Origin: Pseudoxanthomonas sp. Root65
GTDB lineage: Bacteria > Pseudomonadota > Gammaproteobacteria > Xanthomonadales > Xanthomonadaceae
DNA: 64,000 nt
Assembly: GCF_001427635.1 (NCBI RefSeq)
Contig: NZ_LMHA01000001.1
Span: forward strand, 2,021,133-2,085,132
Reading direction: 5' to 3'
In this document: positions 54,860 to 63,704 of the stretch, in pieces
How the letters are laid out: the number at the start of each line of letters is the position of its first letter
Numbering within the stretch: position 1 is the stretch's first letter
Notes under the pieces: model-generated
The model's database searches: none
Told to the model about the DNA's origin: nothing
The model's input: only the letters and a program-made list of their open reading frames with translations
Program-made: the position numbers and the translations under genes

Positions 54860-55183
54860 ATGCGACTGAGCGCACTGAATGACATCGCCGATGGCGGTTT
54901 CGCCGAGGTTGAAGCCTCGATCGGCGACGATGCCGAGTCGTTGATCTTGTATCGCGACGGCGACGACGTCCGTGCTTGGCTGAATGTCTGCCCGCATGCC
55001 GGTCGCCGTCTCGACTGGGCGCCCGGCCAGTTCCTCAAGAGCAAGGACGGCCATCTGGTCTGCGCCGCCCATGGCGCCTCGTTCGAGCTGGTGCGCGGCG
55101 ATTGCGTCGCCGGTCCGTGTCGCGGCGATGCACTGCGCGCCATCGCCGTGCAGGTGCGCGACGGCGAGGTGTGGCTGGGCTGA
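54860..55183 (+). CDS. Rieske-type [2Fe-2S] protein
   Basis: A 107-residue single-domain Rieske ferredoxin. The cluster is held by the two pairs CPHAGRRLDW and CAAHGASFEL (C-x-H and C-x-x-H), as in the electron-transfer components of oxygenases and the NirD-like group. It starts MRLSALNDIADGGFAEV and ends at GEVWLG. An in-frame ATG seven codons upstream (54839) is possible. No oxygenase or reductase gene lies nearby, so its partner is unknown. It is convergent with the MCP-tip/Cache gene (15-bp gap between stops). Confidence 0.85.
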   Translation: MRLSALNDIADGGFAEVEASIGDDAESLILYRDGDDVRAWLNVCPHAGRRLDWAPGQFLKSKDGHLVCAAHGASFELVRGDCVAGPCRGDALRAIAVQVRDGEVWLG

Positions 55184-55198
55184 TCGTCGGGGAGGGCG

Positions 55199-56284
55199 TC
55201 AGTCGACGCCCTGGGTGATCACGCAGTGCCAGCCCGTGCGATAGGTCTCGTAGCCGGGCGAAGCCGCGTGCGCCACGCAGTGGGTGCGTCCGTCGATGAC
55301 CAGGTCGACCGCCGCGCGCGGCTGGGCGAACAGGGTCGCGCGCCCGGGAAAGTCCAGTCGCGCCGACGCGGCGTCTGCGCCCAGCGTGTCGGCCAGCACG
55401 TGGCCCTGGCCATCGACGATGCAGACCCGGCTGCGCCGCCATTCGGCCTCCGACAGGGGCGTGCGTTGGACAATGGTCTGCGCCAGCGCGTCCCAGCGGA
55501 ACACGATGCCCAGCACGCCCAGCGGGCGTCCGGTCACGCGGCCGCCGTCGCGCACGGTGCAGGCGTACACCAGCACGCGCTCGTCGCCGGCCAGCGGGCT
55601 GGCGTGCATCGACTGGAAGCCGAACTCCTCGCCGCTGGCCGTGGCCATGGCGGACTGGAACCAGGCTTGTTGCGCGACCGACTGACCCACCGACCGGTAC
55701 TGGCGCGGTCGCCCGTTGGCGATCACGGTGCCCTGCAGGTCGACGAGCACCAGGTCGAAGTAGACGGTGTACGAATCCAGGATCTGGCCGAGCCGCTGGC
55801 TGGCATGTGCCACGGCCGCCGGTTGCGGGTCCTGTGCGGCCGCCACCATCGCGGTATCGGTGGCCCACCAGCGCACATCGCAGCTGCGCTCGTACAGGTT
55901 TCGGTCGATCAGGTCGATGTTCGCCAGCGCCAGGTCGGTCAGCCGTGTGCGGCGCACGTCGGTCTGCAACTGCTCCAGCCGCTCGCGCAGATCGGTACTG
56001 GTGCGCCCGGCCATGCGGTCGATCTCCTGCGCGGTATCGCTGACCCGGCGCGACAGCGTGTCCATCTCCTCGGCGATCACCCCGAAGCTGCGGCCGGCGG
56101 TGCCGATGCGGACCGCTTCGATACGCGCGTTCATCGAAATGATGCGGGTGATGCGGTTGATCTCGTCGATCTTCTGCAGCGACTGCCGCAACTGCTTCAG
56201 CAGCGAGTCCGACAGCCCGGACACGGACTGGATGTGGTCATCGATACCGGCGTCGGACACGGAAGCGACAGCGCATGCGTTCAT
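55199..56284 (-). CDS. Soluble MCP-tip/Cache protein with inverted domain order
   Basis: A 361-residue protein without a transmembrane helix or signal peptide. Residues about 20-115 form a helical hairpin like the signalling tip of chemoreceptors: EINRITRIISMNARIEAVRI and RSFGVIAEEMDTLSRRVSD resemble the EIxxIxxxTNLLALNAxIEAARAG/FAVVAEEVRxLA consensus. Residues about 120-355 look like a double Cache sensor: LYERSCDVRWWATD, then FDLVLVDLQGTVIANG, QAWFQSAMATASGEEFGFQS, VFRWDALAQTIV and VCIVDGQGHVLAD. In classical receptors the sensor is N-terminal and extracytoplasmic; here it is C-terminal and the protein should be cytoplasmic. It may sense an internal small molecule and signal to CheA/CheW or another partner. 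No che gene is near. Confidence 0.75.
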   Translation of the reverse strand: MNACAVASVSDAGIDDHIQSVSGLSDSLLKQLRQSLQKIDEINRITRIISMNARIEAVRIGTAGRSFGVIAEEMDTLSRRVSDTAQEIDRMAGRTSTDLRERLEQLQTDVRRTRLTDLALANIDLIDRNLYERSCDVRWWATDTAMVAAAQDPQPAAVAHASQRLGQILDSYTVYFDLVLVDLQGTVIANGRPRQYRSVGQSVAQQAWFQSAMATASGEEFGFQSMHASPLAGDERVLVYACTVRDGGRVTGRPLGVLGIVFRWDALAQTIVQRTPLSEAEWRRSRVCIVDGQGHVLADTLGADAASARLDFPGRATLFAQPRAAVDLVIDGRTHCVAHAASPGYETYRTGWHCVITQGVD

Positions 56285-56454
56285 GGAGCTCCTTGAGGCG
56301 AGGGGGCGGAACCGTGACGTGCCGGTGGGCGGCAGCGTGAAATCGGTTCCGGTATTGAGGCGCTATCGGCGCGCGGACGCGGCGCTTTAATCCGCACCTG
56401 TGCAGTGCACGGATTCCCCATGATGGGGCGAATGCGCAGGCGCATTCAGCGCAA

Positions 56455-56486
56455 GAAAAAAGCCCGCCGATCGGCGGGCTTTTTCT
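56455..56486 (-). terminator. Terminator after ettA (bidirectional form)
   Basis: AGCCCGCCGATCGGCGGGCT (56461-56480) is a perfect 20-bp inverted repeat flanked by A-runs on the left and T-runs on the right, so it can work in either direction. On the minus strand it follows the ettA stop by about 50 bp. Confidence 0.9.
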
Positions 56487-56489
56487 CGT

Positions 56490-56531
56490 TACTCAACGCA
56501 GAGGCGTCACTACTCAACGCAGAGGCGTCAC
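56490..56531. repeat. 21-bp tandem duplication at the ettA stop codon
   Basis: The unit TACTCAACGCAGAGGCGTCAC occurs twice in a row (56490-56510 and 56511-56531). The second copy contains the ettA stop codon (complement of TCA at 56528-56530). The unit is therefore repeated just after the gene end, and looks like a recent slippage or duplication. Confidence 0.9.
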
Positions 56532-58195
56532 TTCAGCGCCTTGAAGCGCAGGCGGTGCGGGCGTGCGCCTTCCTCGCCCAGGCGACGCTTCTTGTCTTCC
56601 TCGTATTCGCGGTAGTTGCCCTGGAAGAATTCCACGTGCGAGTCGCCCTCGAAGGCGAGGATGTGCGTGGCGATGCGGTCCAGGAACCAGCGGTCGTGCG
56701 AAATGACGAAGGTGTTGCCCGGGAACTCCAGCAGTGCGTCTTCCAGGGCACGCAGGGTTTCGATGTCCAGGTCGTTCGACGGCTCGTCGAGCAGCAGCAC
56801 GTTGCCGCCCTGCAGCAGCGTCTTGGCCATGTGCAGGCGGCCGCGTTCGCCGCCGGACAGCGAGCCGACCAGTTTCTGCTGGTCCTGGCCCTTGAAGTTG
56901 AAGCGGCCGATATAGGCGCGCGACTGGATCTCGACGCCATTGATGTTGAGGATGTCCAGGCCGCCGGAAATCTCCTGGAAGACGTTGTGGTTGCCTTCCA
57001 GCTTCTCGCGGCTCTGGTCCACGTACGCGAGCTGCACGGTCGGGCCGGTGGTGATGGTGCCGGAATCCGGCTTTTCCTGGCCGGTGATCATCTTGAACAG
57101 CGTCGACTTGCCCGCGCCGTTGGGGCCGATGATGCCGACGATCGCGCCACCCGGGACCAGGAAGCTCAGATTGTCGATCAGCAGGCGGTCGCCGAACTTC
57201 TTCGAGACATTCTTGAACTCGATGACGTTGTTGCCCAGTCGCTCGCCCGGCGGGATGAAGATCTCGTTGGTCTCGTTGCGACGCTGGTAGTCGACCGATT
57301 GCAGTTCTTCCAGGCGCGCCAGGCGCGCCTTGCCCTTGGAACGGCCGCCCTTGGCGTTCTGGCGCGACCATTCCAGTTCCTTCTGGATCGCCTTCTGGCG
57401 GGCCTTTTCCTGGTTGTCTTCCTGCTTCAGGCGCTCGTCCTTCTGTACCAGCCAGTCGGTGTAGTTGCCCTTCCACGGGATACCGCGGCCGCGGTCGAGT
57501 TCGAGGATCCATTCGGCGGCGTTGTCGAGGAAGTAACGGTCATGGGTGACCGCCACCACAGTGCCGGTGTAGCGGGCGAGAAACTGTTCCAGCCACTCGA
57601 CGGACTCGGCATCCAGGTGGTTGGTCGGTTCGTCGAGCAGCAGCATGTCCGGCTTCTGCAGCAGCAGGCGGCACAGCGCCACGCGGCGCTTCTCGCCGCC
57701 GGACAGCTTGCCGACGATGGCGTCCCACGGCGGCAGGCGCAGGGCATCGGCGGCCACGTCCAACTGGTTTTCCAGCGTGTGGGCATCGCCGGCGGCGAGG
57801 ATGGCCTCCAGGCGCTCCTGTTCCTTGGCCAGCGCGTCGAAGTCGGCGCCTTCCTCGGCGTAGGCGGCATAGACGGCTTCCAGCGCGGCCTGCGCCTGCA
57901 GCACGTCGCCCACGCCTTCCTCGACGGCCTGGCGAACGGTGTGCTCGGGATTCAGTTCCGGCTCCTGTGCCAGGTAGCCGACCTTGATGCCGGGCTGCGG
58001 GCGGGCTTCGCCCTCGAAATCCTTGTCCACGCCGGCCATGATCTTCAGCACCGTGGACTTGCCGGCGCCGTTCAGGCCCAGCAGGCCGATCTTCGCGCCC
58101 GGATAGAAGGACAGCGAGATGTCCTTGATGATCTGCCGCTTGGGCGGGACCACCTTGCTGACCCGGTTCATGGTGTAGATGTATTGCGAGGACAT
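56528..58195 (-). CDS. ettA: Energy-dependent translational throttle protein EttA (ABC-F)
   Basis: A 555-residue soluble protein with two ABC domains, exactly the length of E. coli EttA. The first nucleotide site has GLLGLNGAGKSTVLKIMAG and LSGGEKRRVALCRLL; the second has IGPNGAGKSTLFKMI and LSGGERGRLHMAKTL. The arm that contacts ribosomal protein L1 and the linker between domains (WSRQNAKGGRSKGKARLARL) are in place. EttA binds the ribosomal E site and adjusts translation to the ATP/ADP ratio. The start MSSQYIYTMNRVSKVVPPKR (ATG 58195) is the standard one. A TATAAT-like -10 lies 73-78 bp upstream. Confidence 0.95.
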   Translation of the reverse strand: MSSQYIYTMNRVSKVVPPKRQIIKDISLSFYPGAKIGLLGLNGAGKSTVLKIMAGVDKDFEGEARPQPGIKVGYLAQEPELNPEHTVRQAVEEGVGDVLQAQAALEAVYAAYAEEGADFDALAKEQERLEAILAAGDAHTLENQLDVAADALRLPPWDAIVGKLSGGEKRRVALCRLLLQKPDMLLLDEPTNHLDAESVEWLEQFLARYTGTVVAVTHDRYFLDNAAEWILELDRGRGIPWKGNYTDWLVQKDERLKQEDNQEKARQKAIQKELEWSRQNAKGGRSKGKARLARLEELQSVDYQRRNETNEIFIPPGERLGNNVIEFKNVSKKFGDRLLIDNLSFLVPGGAIVGIIGPNGAGKSTLFKMITGQEKPDSGTITTGPTVQLAYVDQSREKLEGNHNVFQEISGGLDILNINGVEIQSRAYIGRFNFKGQDQQKLVGSLSGGERGRLHMAKTLLQGGNVLLLDEPSNDLDIETLRALEDALLEFPGNTFVISHDRWFLDRIATHILAFEGDSHVEFFQGNYREYEEDKKRRLGEEGARPHRLRFKALK

Positions 58196-58267
58196 GCAGG
58201 CTCCGATACGCAGGCCCCGGCGCCCTGCCGGGCAGCGGCGGGCGGGGAGGCAAAGGGGAAGGCGGCG

Positions 58268-58273
58268 ATTATA
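58268..58273 (-). promoter_or_regulatory. Probable -10 element for ettA
   Basis: The minus strand reads TATAAT here, a perfect sigma-70 -10 hexamer, 73 bp before the ettA start codon. The expected -35 position shows only CCGGTT, so the promoter looks incomplete by eye. Confidence 0.5.
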
Positions 58274-58410
58274 GCGGCTCGGACCCGGCCAACCGGCGGC
58301 TGAATACATTTCGTCAACGCGTCCTTGACATGCCCGTAACCGTTTTCCAGCCGGAATCGGTTCAGATGTGATCGGCATGATGGACTCACGTGCCACCCAG
58401 AGGGGTTTCC

Positions 58411-58908
58411 ATGAATACCAAGCGCCTTTTCCAGACCATGGCCTGTGCCGTCCTGGCCTTCGCTGTCACCGCTCCCGTGCTGGCACGCGATGACCGCGGC
58501 CACGACCGCGGCCGTTCGCACCACTACGACCGTCGTGATGACCGGCGGGATGATCGCCGCGACTGGCGTGAAGACCGTCGCGATGATCGTCGCGACTATC
58601 GCGATCAGCGCCAGGCTTACCGCCATGGCTACCATCAGGGTCGCCGTGACGACCGCCGTTACGACGATCGCCGCTATTACGCGCCGCCGCGCGTGGTCTA
58701 TCGCCCTGCTCCCGGCTACCACCGCTGGGCCAAGGGCCAGCGCTACCGCGACTACTACCGCGGCCCGGTCTACGTGGTGAACGACTACAACCGTTACCAC
58801 GTGCGCCATCCGCCCCGCGGTTACCACTGGGTGCGGGACGACCGCGGCAACCTGCTGATGGTCGCGATCGCCACCGGCATCATTGCCGACCTGCTGCTGC
58901 ACCACTGA
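58411..58908 (+). CDS. RcnB-family periplasmic protein
   Basis: A 165-residue exported protein with a signal peptide ([25 protein letters not shown]) and an extremely Arg/Asp-rich first half ([20 protein letters not shown] repeats). The second half has the RcnB pattern [39 protein letters not shown] and a final hydrophobic stretch [17 protein letters not shown]. coli RcnB helps set periplasmic nickel/cobalt tolerance, but here metal binding is only inferred. The start follows GAGGGG. A strong terminator follows the stop. It is divergent from ettA across 215 bp. Confidence 0.85.
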   Translation: MNTKRLFQTMACAVLAFAVTAPVLARDDRGHDRGRSHHYDRRDDRRDDRRDWREDRRDDRRDYRDQRQAYRHGYHQGRRDDRRYDDRRYYAPPRVVYRPAPGYHRWAKGQRYRDYYRGPVYVVNDYNRYHVRHPPRGYHWVRDDRGNLLMVAIATGIIADLLLHH

Positions 58909-58931
58909 GCCACAGCCGGCCCGATGTCCCC

Positions 58932-58964
58932 GAAAAGCGCGCTCCGGCGCGCTTTTCCTTTTCC
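58932..58964 (+). terminator. Terminator after rcnB-like gene
   Basis: GAAAAGCGCGC and GCGCGCTTTTC pair perfectly over 11 bp around a TCCG loop, followed by CTTTTCC. It lies 23 bp after the stop. Confidence 0.88.
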
Positions 58965-59033
58965 GGGGCAGGGTGGCCGGGGGCCGGGCGGGCTACAATC
59001 GGCCATCCCGCCCGCCCTAGCCCCGGAGACCCG

Positions 59034-60287
59034 ATGTTCCCGCGCGACGCCCGCATCGAAACCTACGATCCCGAACTGGCCCAGGCCATCGCCCACGAGG
59101 CGCGCCGGCAGGAGGATCACGTCGAGCTGATCGCCAGCGAGAACTACGCCAGCCCGCGCGTGCTGGAAGCCCAGGGCAGCGTGCTGACCAACAAGTACGC
59201 CGAGGGTTACCCGCACAAGCGCTATTACGGCGGTTGCGAGTACGTGGACATTGCCGAGCAGTTGGCCATCGACCGCGTGAAGCAGCTGTTCGGCGCCGAC
59301 TACGCCAACGTGCAGCCGCATTCCGGCTCGCAGGCCAACCAGGCCGTGTACTTCGCCCTGCTGAATCCGGGCGACACCATCCTGGGCATGAGCCTGGCGC
59401 ACGGCGGCCACCTGACCCACGGCGCCAAGGTCAACGCCTCGGGCAAGCTTTTCAACGCCGTGCAGTACGGCGTCAACGACCAGGGCCTGATCGACTACGA
59501 CGAAGTCGAGCGTCTGGCCGTGGAGCACAAGCCGAAGATGGTCGTCGCCGGCTTTTCCGCCTATTCGCAGGTCATCGACTGGGCGCGTTTCCGCGCCATC
59601 GCCGACAAGGTCGGCGCCTACCTGTTCGTCGACATGGCGCACGTGGCCGGCCTGGTCGCTGCCGGCGTGTACCCGAACCCGCTGCCGCACGCCCACGTGG
59701 TCACCTCGACCACCCACAAGACGCTGCGCGGTCCGCGGGGCGGCATCATCCTGGCCAAGGGTGCCGGCGAGGAGATCGAGAAGAAGCTGCAGAGCATCGT
59801 CTTCCCGGGTATCCAGGGCGGGCCGCTGATGCACGTCATCGCCGCCAAGGCCGTGGCCTTCAAGGAAGCGCTGGAGCCGGAGTTCAAGACCTACCAGGCA
59901 CAGGTGGTGAAGAACGCGCAGGCGATGGCGAAGACGATCATCGCGCGCGGGTACAAGATCGTCTCCGGCGGCACCGAAAACCACCTGATGCTGGTCGACA
60001 TGATCGGCAAGGACGTCAGCGGCAAGGACGCGGAAGAAGCGCTGGGCAAGGCGCACATCACCGTCAACAAGAACTCCGTGCCGAACGATCCGCGCAAGCC
60101 CTTCGTCACCTCCGGCCTGCGCATCGGCACCCCCGCCGTGACCACGCGTGGCTATGGCGAGCAGGACTGCATCGACCTGGCCAACTGGATCTGCGACGTA
60201 CTGGATGCGCCGACCGACGAGTCCGTGCTGGCGAAGGTGCGCGACAATGTGACCGCGCAGTGCCGGAAGTATCCGGTTTACGGCTGA
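59034..60287 (+). CDS. glyA: Serine hydroxymethyltransferase
   Basis: A 417-residue PLP enzyme that makes glycine and 5,10-methylene-THF from serine. The PLP Lys is in [16 protein letters not shown]. Other family marks are [39 protein letters not shown], and HAPRxFxD-like [21 protein letters not shown]. The end carries [21 protein letters not shown]. It has the normal length. TACAAT at 58994-58999 is a likely -10. It is followed by a GA-rich palindrome and nrdR, an order shared widely among gammaproteobacteria. Confidence 0.97.
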   Translation: MFPRDARIETYDPELAQAIAHEARRQEDHVELIASENYASPRVLEAQGSVLTNKYAEGYPHKRYYGGCEYVDIAEQLAIDRVKQLFGADYANVQPHSGSQANQAVYFALLNPGDTILGMSLAHGGHLTHGAKVNASGKLFNAVQYGVNDQGLIDYDEVERLAVEHKPKMVVAGFSAYSQVIDWARFRAIADKVGAYLFVDMAHVAGLVAAGVYPNPLPHAHVVTSTTHKTLRGPRGGIILAKGAGEEIEKKLQSIVFPGIQGGPLMHVIAAKAVAFKEALEPEFKTYQAQVVKNAQAMAKTIIARGYKIVSGGTENHLMLVDMIGKDVSGKDAEEALGKAHITVNKNSVPNDPRKPFVTSGLRIGTPAVTTRGYGEQDCIDLANWICDVLDAPTDESVLAKVRDNVTAQCRKYPVYG

Positions 60288-60288
60288 A

Positions 60289-60396
60289 AGCGAGGAGTGA
60301 GCGATGAGGAGTGAGGCACGAGTGAGAGTAACCGCGCATCGAGGCGAGGGAGACATCGCCTCTGCTCACTTCTCACTCCTCTCCCCTCGTTCCTGA
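60289..60396. repeat. GA-rich repeat and hairpins between glyA and nrdR
   Basis: The gap carries GAGGAGTGAG twice (in 60291-60324), an inverted form CTCACTTCTCACTCCTCTCC at about 60365-60384, and a perfect hairpin GAGGCGA-N8-TCGCCTC (60341-60362). The arms of the larger inverted repeat match imperfectly. Similar GAGGAGTGAG strings are common in intergenic DNA of related genomes as I recall them. It could end or slow transcription after glyA. Confidence 0.6.
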
Positions 60397-60400
60397 CCCC

Positions 60401-60934
60401 ATGCATTGCCCCTTCTGCCAGCACACCGATACCCGCGTGATCGACTCGCGCGTGTCCGAGGACGGCGCGACGATCCGTCGCCGTCGCGAGTGCGAGGCGT
60501 GCGGGGAGCGGTTCTCGACGCTGGAGAACATCGAGATCAAGCTGCCGGCGGTCATCAAGGGTGATGGCCGGCGGGACACCTTCGATGCGCGCAAGCTGCG
60601 CGCCGGTTTCGACCGCGCGCTGCAGAAGCGGCCGGTGTCGGAAGAACAGATCGAGGCCGCCGTGCGTGCGGTGATCCATGCCATCCGCATGACCGGCGAG
60701 CGCGAGATCGCCTCGCGCAAGATCGGCGAGTTCGTCATGAACGAGCTGCGCAAGCTGGATCATGTGGGCTACGTCCGCTTCGCTTCTGTCTATCGCAGTT
60801 TCGAGGACGTGGCCGATTTCCGCGACGAGATCGAGAAGCTGGAACGCGACTTGCCCGCTGCCGGCCAGCTGTCCCTGCTGGGCGGCGACGTGGTCCCGTT
60901 CGACAAGCACGCGGACAAGAACAAGAAGCGCTGA
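60401..60934 (+). CDS. nrdR: Transcriptional repressor NrdR
   Basis: A 177-residue regulator of ribonucleotide reductase genes. The N-terminal zinc finger is [15 protein letters not shown] with the second pair in [13 protein letters not shown]. The ATP-cone follows ([20 protein letters not shown], then [16 protein letters not shown]), which senses ATP/dATP. Length is normal. It lies just after glyA and 3 bp before a GNAT gene that is read with it. Its targets (nrd genes) are not in the window. Confidence 0.97.
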   Translation: MHCPFCQHTDTRVIDSRVSEDGATIRRRRECEACGERFSTLENIEIKLPAVIKGDGRRDTFDARKLRAGFDRALQKRPVSEEQIEAAVRAVIHAIRMTGEREIASRKIGEFVMNELRKLDHVGYVRFASVYRSFEDVADFRDEIEKLERDLPAAGQLSLLGGDVVPFDKHADKNKKR

Positions 60935-60937
60935 GCC

Positions 60938-61456
60938 GTGCGGATCGAGGCGATCGGCCGGCACCCGGCGTGCATCGAATCACTCGCGCGCTGGCATCAC
61001 CAGGAGTGGGGCGCGCTCTACGACGGCTGGACGCTGGACGTGGCGACCGCCGAACTCCACGACCACGCCACGCGCACGTCGCTGCCGACCACCCTGCTGC
61101 TGATGGACGGCGACGACCTGCTGGGGTCGGTCAGCCTGCTGATCGAGGATGCGCCGGCGTTGCAGGATCGCGGCAGTCCGTGGCTGGGCAGCCTGTTCGT
61201 GCGGCCGGAGGCTCGTGGGCGCGGCAGCGGACGGCGCCTCGTCGAGGCCGCGGTCGCGCATGCGGCGGGCGAGGGCGTCGCCGTGCTCCGCTTGTTCACC
61301 CTGTGGCACGAGGACTTCTACGCCTCGCTCGGTTGGCAAGTGGAAGAGCGCACCTCGCTGCACGGTACGCCGGTGGTGATCATGTCGATCCGGCCCGCCT
61401 TGCGCGTGGCGCATACTGGCGACCCCTTCGATCCGGCGCGGACGACGCATGACTGA
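60938..61456 (+). CDS. GNAT acetyltransferase
   Basis: A 172-residue acyltransferase. The start is a GTG at 60938, 3 bp after the nrdR stop. The CoA site is SLFVRPEARGRGSGRRLVEA. The C-terminal strand and helix contain LRLFTLWHEDFYASLGWQV. The opening HPACIESLARWHHQEWGALY is found in small unnamed GNAT proteins. The substrate is unknown. Its stop lies within the start of ribD (8-base overlap), so nrdR, this gene and ribD look like one transcript. Confidence 0.82.
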   Translation: MRIEAIGRHPACIESLARWHHQEWGALYDGWTLDVATAELHDHATRTSLPTTLLLMDGDDLLGSVSLLIEDAPALQDRGSPWLGSLFVRPEARGRGSGRRLVEAAVAHAAGEGVAVLRLFTLWHEDFYASLGWQVEERTSLHGTPVVIMSIRPALRVAHTGDPFDPARTTHD

Positions 61457-62546
61457 CATCTCCTTCTCCGCGTTCGACCACCAGTGCATGGCGCGCGCCT
61501 TGCGGCTGGCCGAGCGCGGTGCGTACACGACGCGACCGAACCCGATGGTCGGCTGCGTGATCGCGGAGGGCGAGCAGATCGTCGGCGAAGGCTGGCATCA
61601 GAAGGCGGGCGAACCGCATGCGGAGGTGTTCGCGCTGCGGGCCGCGGGGGTACACGCGAAGGGCGCGACCGCCTACGTCACGCTGGAGCCCTGCGCGCAT
61701 ACCGGCAGGACCGGGCCGTGCGCGGAAGCACTGGTCGCTGCCGGCGTGACGCGCGTGGTCGCCGCGATGCGCGACCCGTTCCCGCAGGTCGACGGGGCCG
61801 GCTTCGACCGGCTGCGTGCGGCCGGCATCGCGGTGCAGTCGGGGCTGATGGAGGCGCAGGCGCGGCGCTTGAACCGCGGCTTCCTGTCGCGCATCGAGCG
61901 CGGCCGGCCATGGATGCGGGTGAAGCTGGCGACCAGCCTGGACGGCCGTACCGCGATGGCGAATGGCGACTCCAAGTGGATCAGCGGCGAGGCCTCGCGT
62001 CGCGACGTGATGCGCTGGCGGGCCCGTGCGGGCGCCATCCTCACCGGCGCCGGGACGGTGCTGGCCGACGATCCGTCGCTGACGGTGCGCTTCGGCGACG
62101 ACACGGCCTTCGAGCCGCCGCTTCGGGTGGTGCTCGATCCCGGGCTGGCCACCGTGGCGCGCGGCAACGTGCGCCAGGGCGACGCGCCCACGCTCTACGT
62201 GCACACCGCCGAGGCGAAGCCGCCGCGCGAGGTCGAGGTGCAGCGGGCGGTGGCGCCGGCCACCGGCAGCAACTTCGACCTGAAGGCGGTACTGGAACTG
62301 CTGGCGGCGCGCGGCATCAACGAAGTACACGCCGAAGCAGGCGCCACGCTGGCGGGCGCGTTCCTGGCCGCGGGCCTGGCCGACGAGGTGCTGCTGTACG
62401 TGGCGCCGGTGCTGCTGGGCGACCAGGCTCGGCCGCTGTTCGGCGGCCTGGGCATCCAGGCGATGGCAGACCGGCTGCGGCTGGAGATTGTCGACAGCCG
62501 CGCGATTGGCGAAGATCACCGCCTCCTGCTGCAACCCGCCCGCTGA
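61449..62546 (+). CDS. ribD: Bifunctional riboflavin biosynthesis protein RibD
   Basis: A 365-residue enzyme for two early steps of riboflavin synthesis: deamination of the pyrimidine and reduction of the ribose. The N-terminal deaminase has the zinc motif GEPHAEVFAL and ECAHTG-like PCAHTGRTGPCAEAL. The C-terminal reductase begins near residue 150 with RPWMRVKLATSLDGRTAMAN. It has GILTGAGTVLADDPSLTVR-type sequence and VHAEAGATLAGAFL. Length and order match E. coli RibD. Start ATG 61449 overlaps the GNAT gene by eight bases. Confidence 0.95.
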   Translation: MTDISFSAFDHQCMARALRLAERGAYTTRPNPMVGCVIAEGEQIVGEGWHQKAGEPHAEVFALRAAGVHAKGATAYVTLEPCAHTGRTGPCAEALVAAGVTRVVAAMRDPFPQVDGAGFDRLRAAGIAVQSGLMEAQARRLNRGFLSRIERGRPWMRVKLATSLDGRTAMANGDSKWISGEASRRDVMRWRARAGAILTGAGTVLADDPSLTVRFGDDTAFEPPLRVVLDPGLATVARGNVRQGDAPTLYVHTAEAKPPREVEVQRAVAPATGSNFDLKAVLELLAARGINEVHAEAGATLAGAFLAAGLADEVLLYVAPVLLGDQARPLFGGLGIQAMADRLRLEIVDSRAIGEDHRLLLQPAR

Positions 62547-62558
62547 CCGCCCGCCAGA

Positions 62559-63320
62559 ATGGCTTTCAAGGATCATTTTTCCGGCGTCGCCGACGTCTAC
62601 CTCGCCTCCCGCCCCACCTACCCGGAGGCGCTTTACGACGCGATCGCCGCGGCCGTCCCGGCCAGCGCGCACGTCTGGGAGCCGGGCGCCGGCAGCGGCC
62701 AGGCCACGCGTGGGCTGGCGGCGCGCTTCGCCCATGTGCATGCCACCGATCCCAGCGCCGCGCAGATCGAGCGACACTGGGCCAAGGGTGAGCCGGATGA
62801 CAACGTCAGTCTGGCCATCGAGGCCGCGGAAACCACCGCGCTGGCCGATGCCAGTGTGGATCTGGTGGCGGTGGCGCAGGCGCTGCACTGGTTCGACCGC
62901 TACCGCTTCTTCGCCACCTGCGAGCGCGTGCTGCGGCCGGGCGGCGTGCTGGCGGCATGGACGTACCAGGACATCATCTTCGAGGACGACCTGGCCGAGG
63001 TGGCCGAGAAGGTCCGCGACGACATCGACCCGTACTGGCCGCCCGAGCGCGCCGACGTGGACATGGGCTACGGCGACTACGTGTGGCCGTTCGAGTTCGT
63101 ACCTACGCCGCGCCTGTGGCTGACCGCCGAATGGAACCTGCCCACGCTGCTGGGCTATTTCGGCAGCCTGTCCGCCACCGGCAGTTATCGCGCGGCCACC
63201 GGCGAAGACCCGGTCTACGCCCACACGCCGGCGCTGGCCGAGGTCTGGGGCGATCCGCAGCGGGTGCGCACCATGCGCTGGCCGTTGATCCTGCACCTGC
63301 GCCGGAAGCCGGCAGCCTGA
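62559..63320 (+). CDS. Class I SAM-dependent methyltransferase
   Basis: A 253-residue methyltransferase of the UbiE/COQ5-like type. The SAM motif I is VWEPGAGSGQATRGLA; the acidic residue after strand 2 (HATDPSAAQIERH) and motif with DLVAVAQALHWFD follow. It begins MAFKDHFSGVADVYLASRPT, a start typical of a family of small-molecule methyltransferases resembling trans-aconitate or ubiquinone-pathway enzymes. The substrate is unknown. It sits between ribD (12 bp away) and the FMN riboswitch, and so may be on the ribD transcript. Confidence 0.85.
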   Translation: MAFKDHFSGVADVYLASRPTYPEALYDAIAAAVPASAHVWEPGAGSGQATRGLAARFAHVHATDPSAAQIERHWAKGEPDDNVSLAIEAAETTALADASVDLVAVAQALHWFDRYRFFATCERVLRPGGVLAAWTYQDIIFEDDLAEVAEKVRDDIDPYWPPERADVDMGYGDYVWPFEFVPTPRLWLTAEWNLPTLLGYFGSLSATGSYRAATGEDPVYAHTPALAEVWGDPQRVRTMRWPLILHLRRKPAA

Positions 63321-63403
63321 GCCGACGGAACGCTCCGTTCAGAGCCCCCGCCGGAACGGGCGTGTAAACTGCGCCAGCCGGTCCGCCGGCACACCACCAA
63401 CGA

Positions 63404-63566
63404 CGTCTTCAGGGCGGGGTGCGATTCCCCACCGGCGGTAGGTCGCCCAGCGACGAGCCCGCGAGCGCCTTGGGCAGCCTGCGAGTTCCTCGCGCAGGTT
63501 GCCGAAGGGTCAGCAGATCCGGTCCGATGCCGGAGCCGACGGTCATAGTCCGGATGAAAGAAGACG
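63404..63566 (+). promoter_or_regulatory. FMN riboswitch (RFN element)
   Basis: The conserved core AGGGCGGGGTGCGATTCCCC and ACCGGCGGT lies near the 5' side, and the 3' side contains AGCAGATCCGGTCCGATGCC plus GGAGCCGACGGTCATAGTCC and GGATGAAAGAAG. The closing helix P1 is CGTCTTC (63404-63410) with GAAGACG (63560-63566). The element precedes ribE and should switch off its expression when FMN is plentiful. The region between it and ribE (63567-63704) holds short GC-rich repeats that could form the expression platform. Confidence 0.95.
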
Positions 63567-63704
63567 GCATCGCCGACCTGCGCGCACGCGCGGCGTCGTG
63601 CGCTTGCCTTCGCGCCCCGGAGGCGTCTCCGCGTTGATCGAGAGACGTCCCATGCCTTCCATGCTCCCCCATGCTTTCCCCGTCCTCCTTGCGGAGGCCT
63701 GCTG

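Noticed and set aside
58490..58700. CRISPR-like look of the repeated GACCGTCGTGATGACC-type units in the rcnB-like gene
   Set aside because: The units are irregular and in frame, encoding Asp/Arg repeats of an exported protein; there are no equal spacers.
60735..60983. Small minus-strand frames across nrdR and the GNAT gene
   Set aside because: They overlap two recognisable plus-strand genes and show only Arg/Pro-rich shadow sequence.
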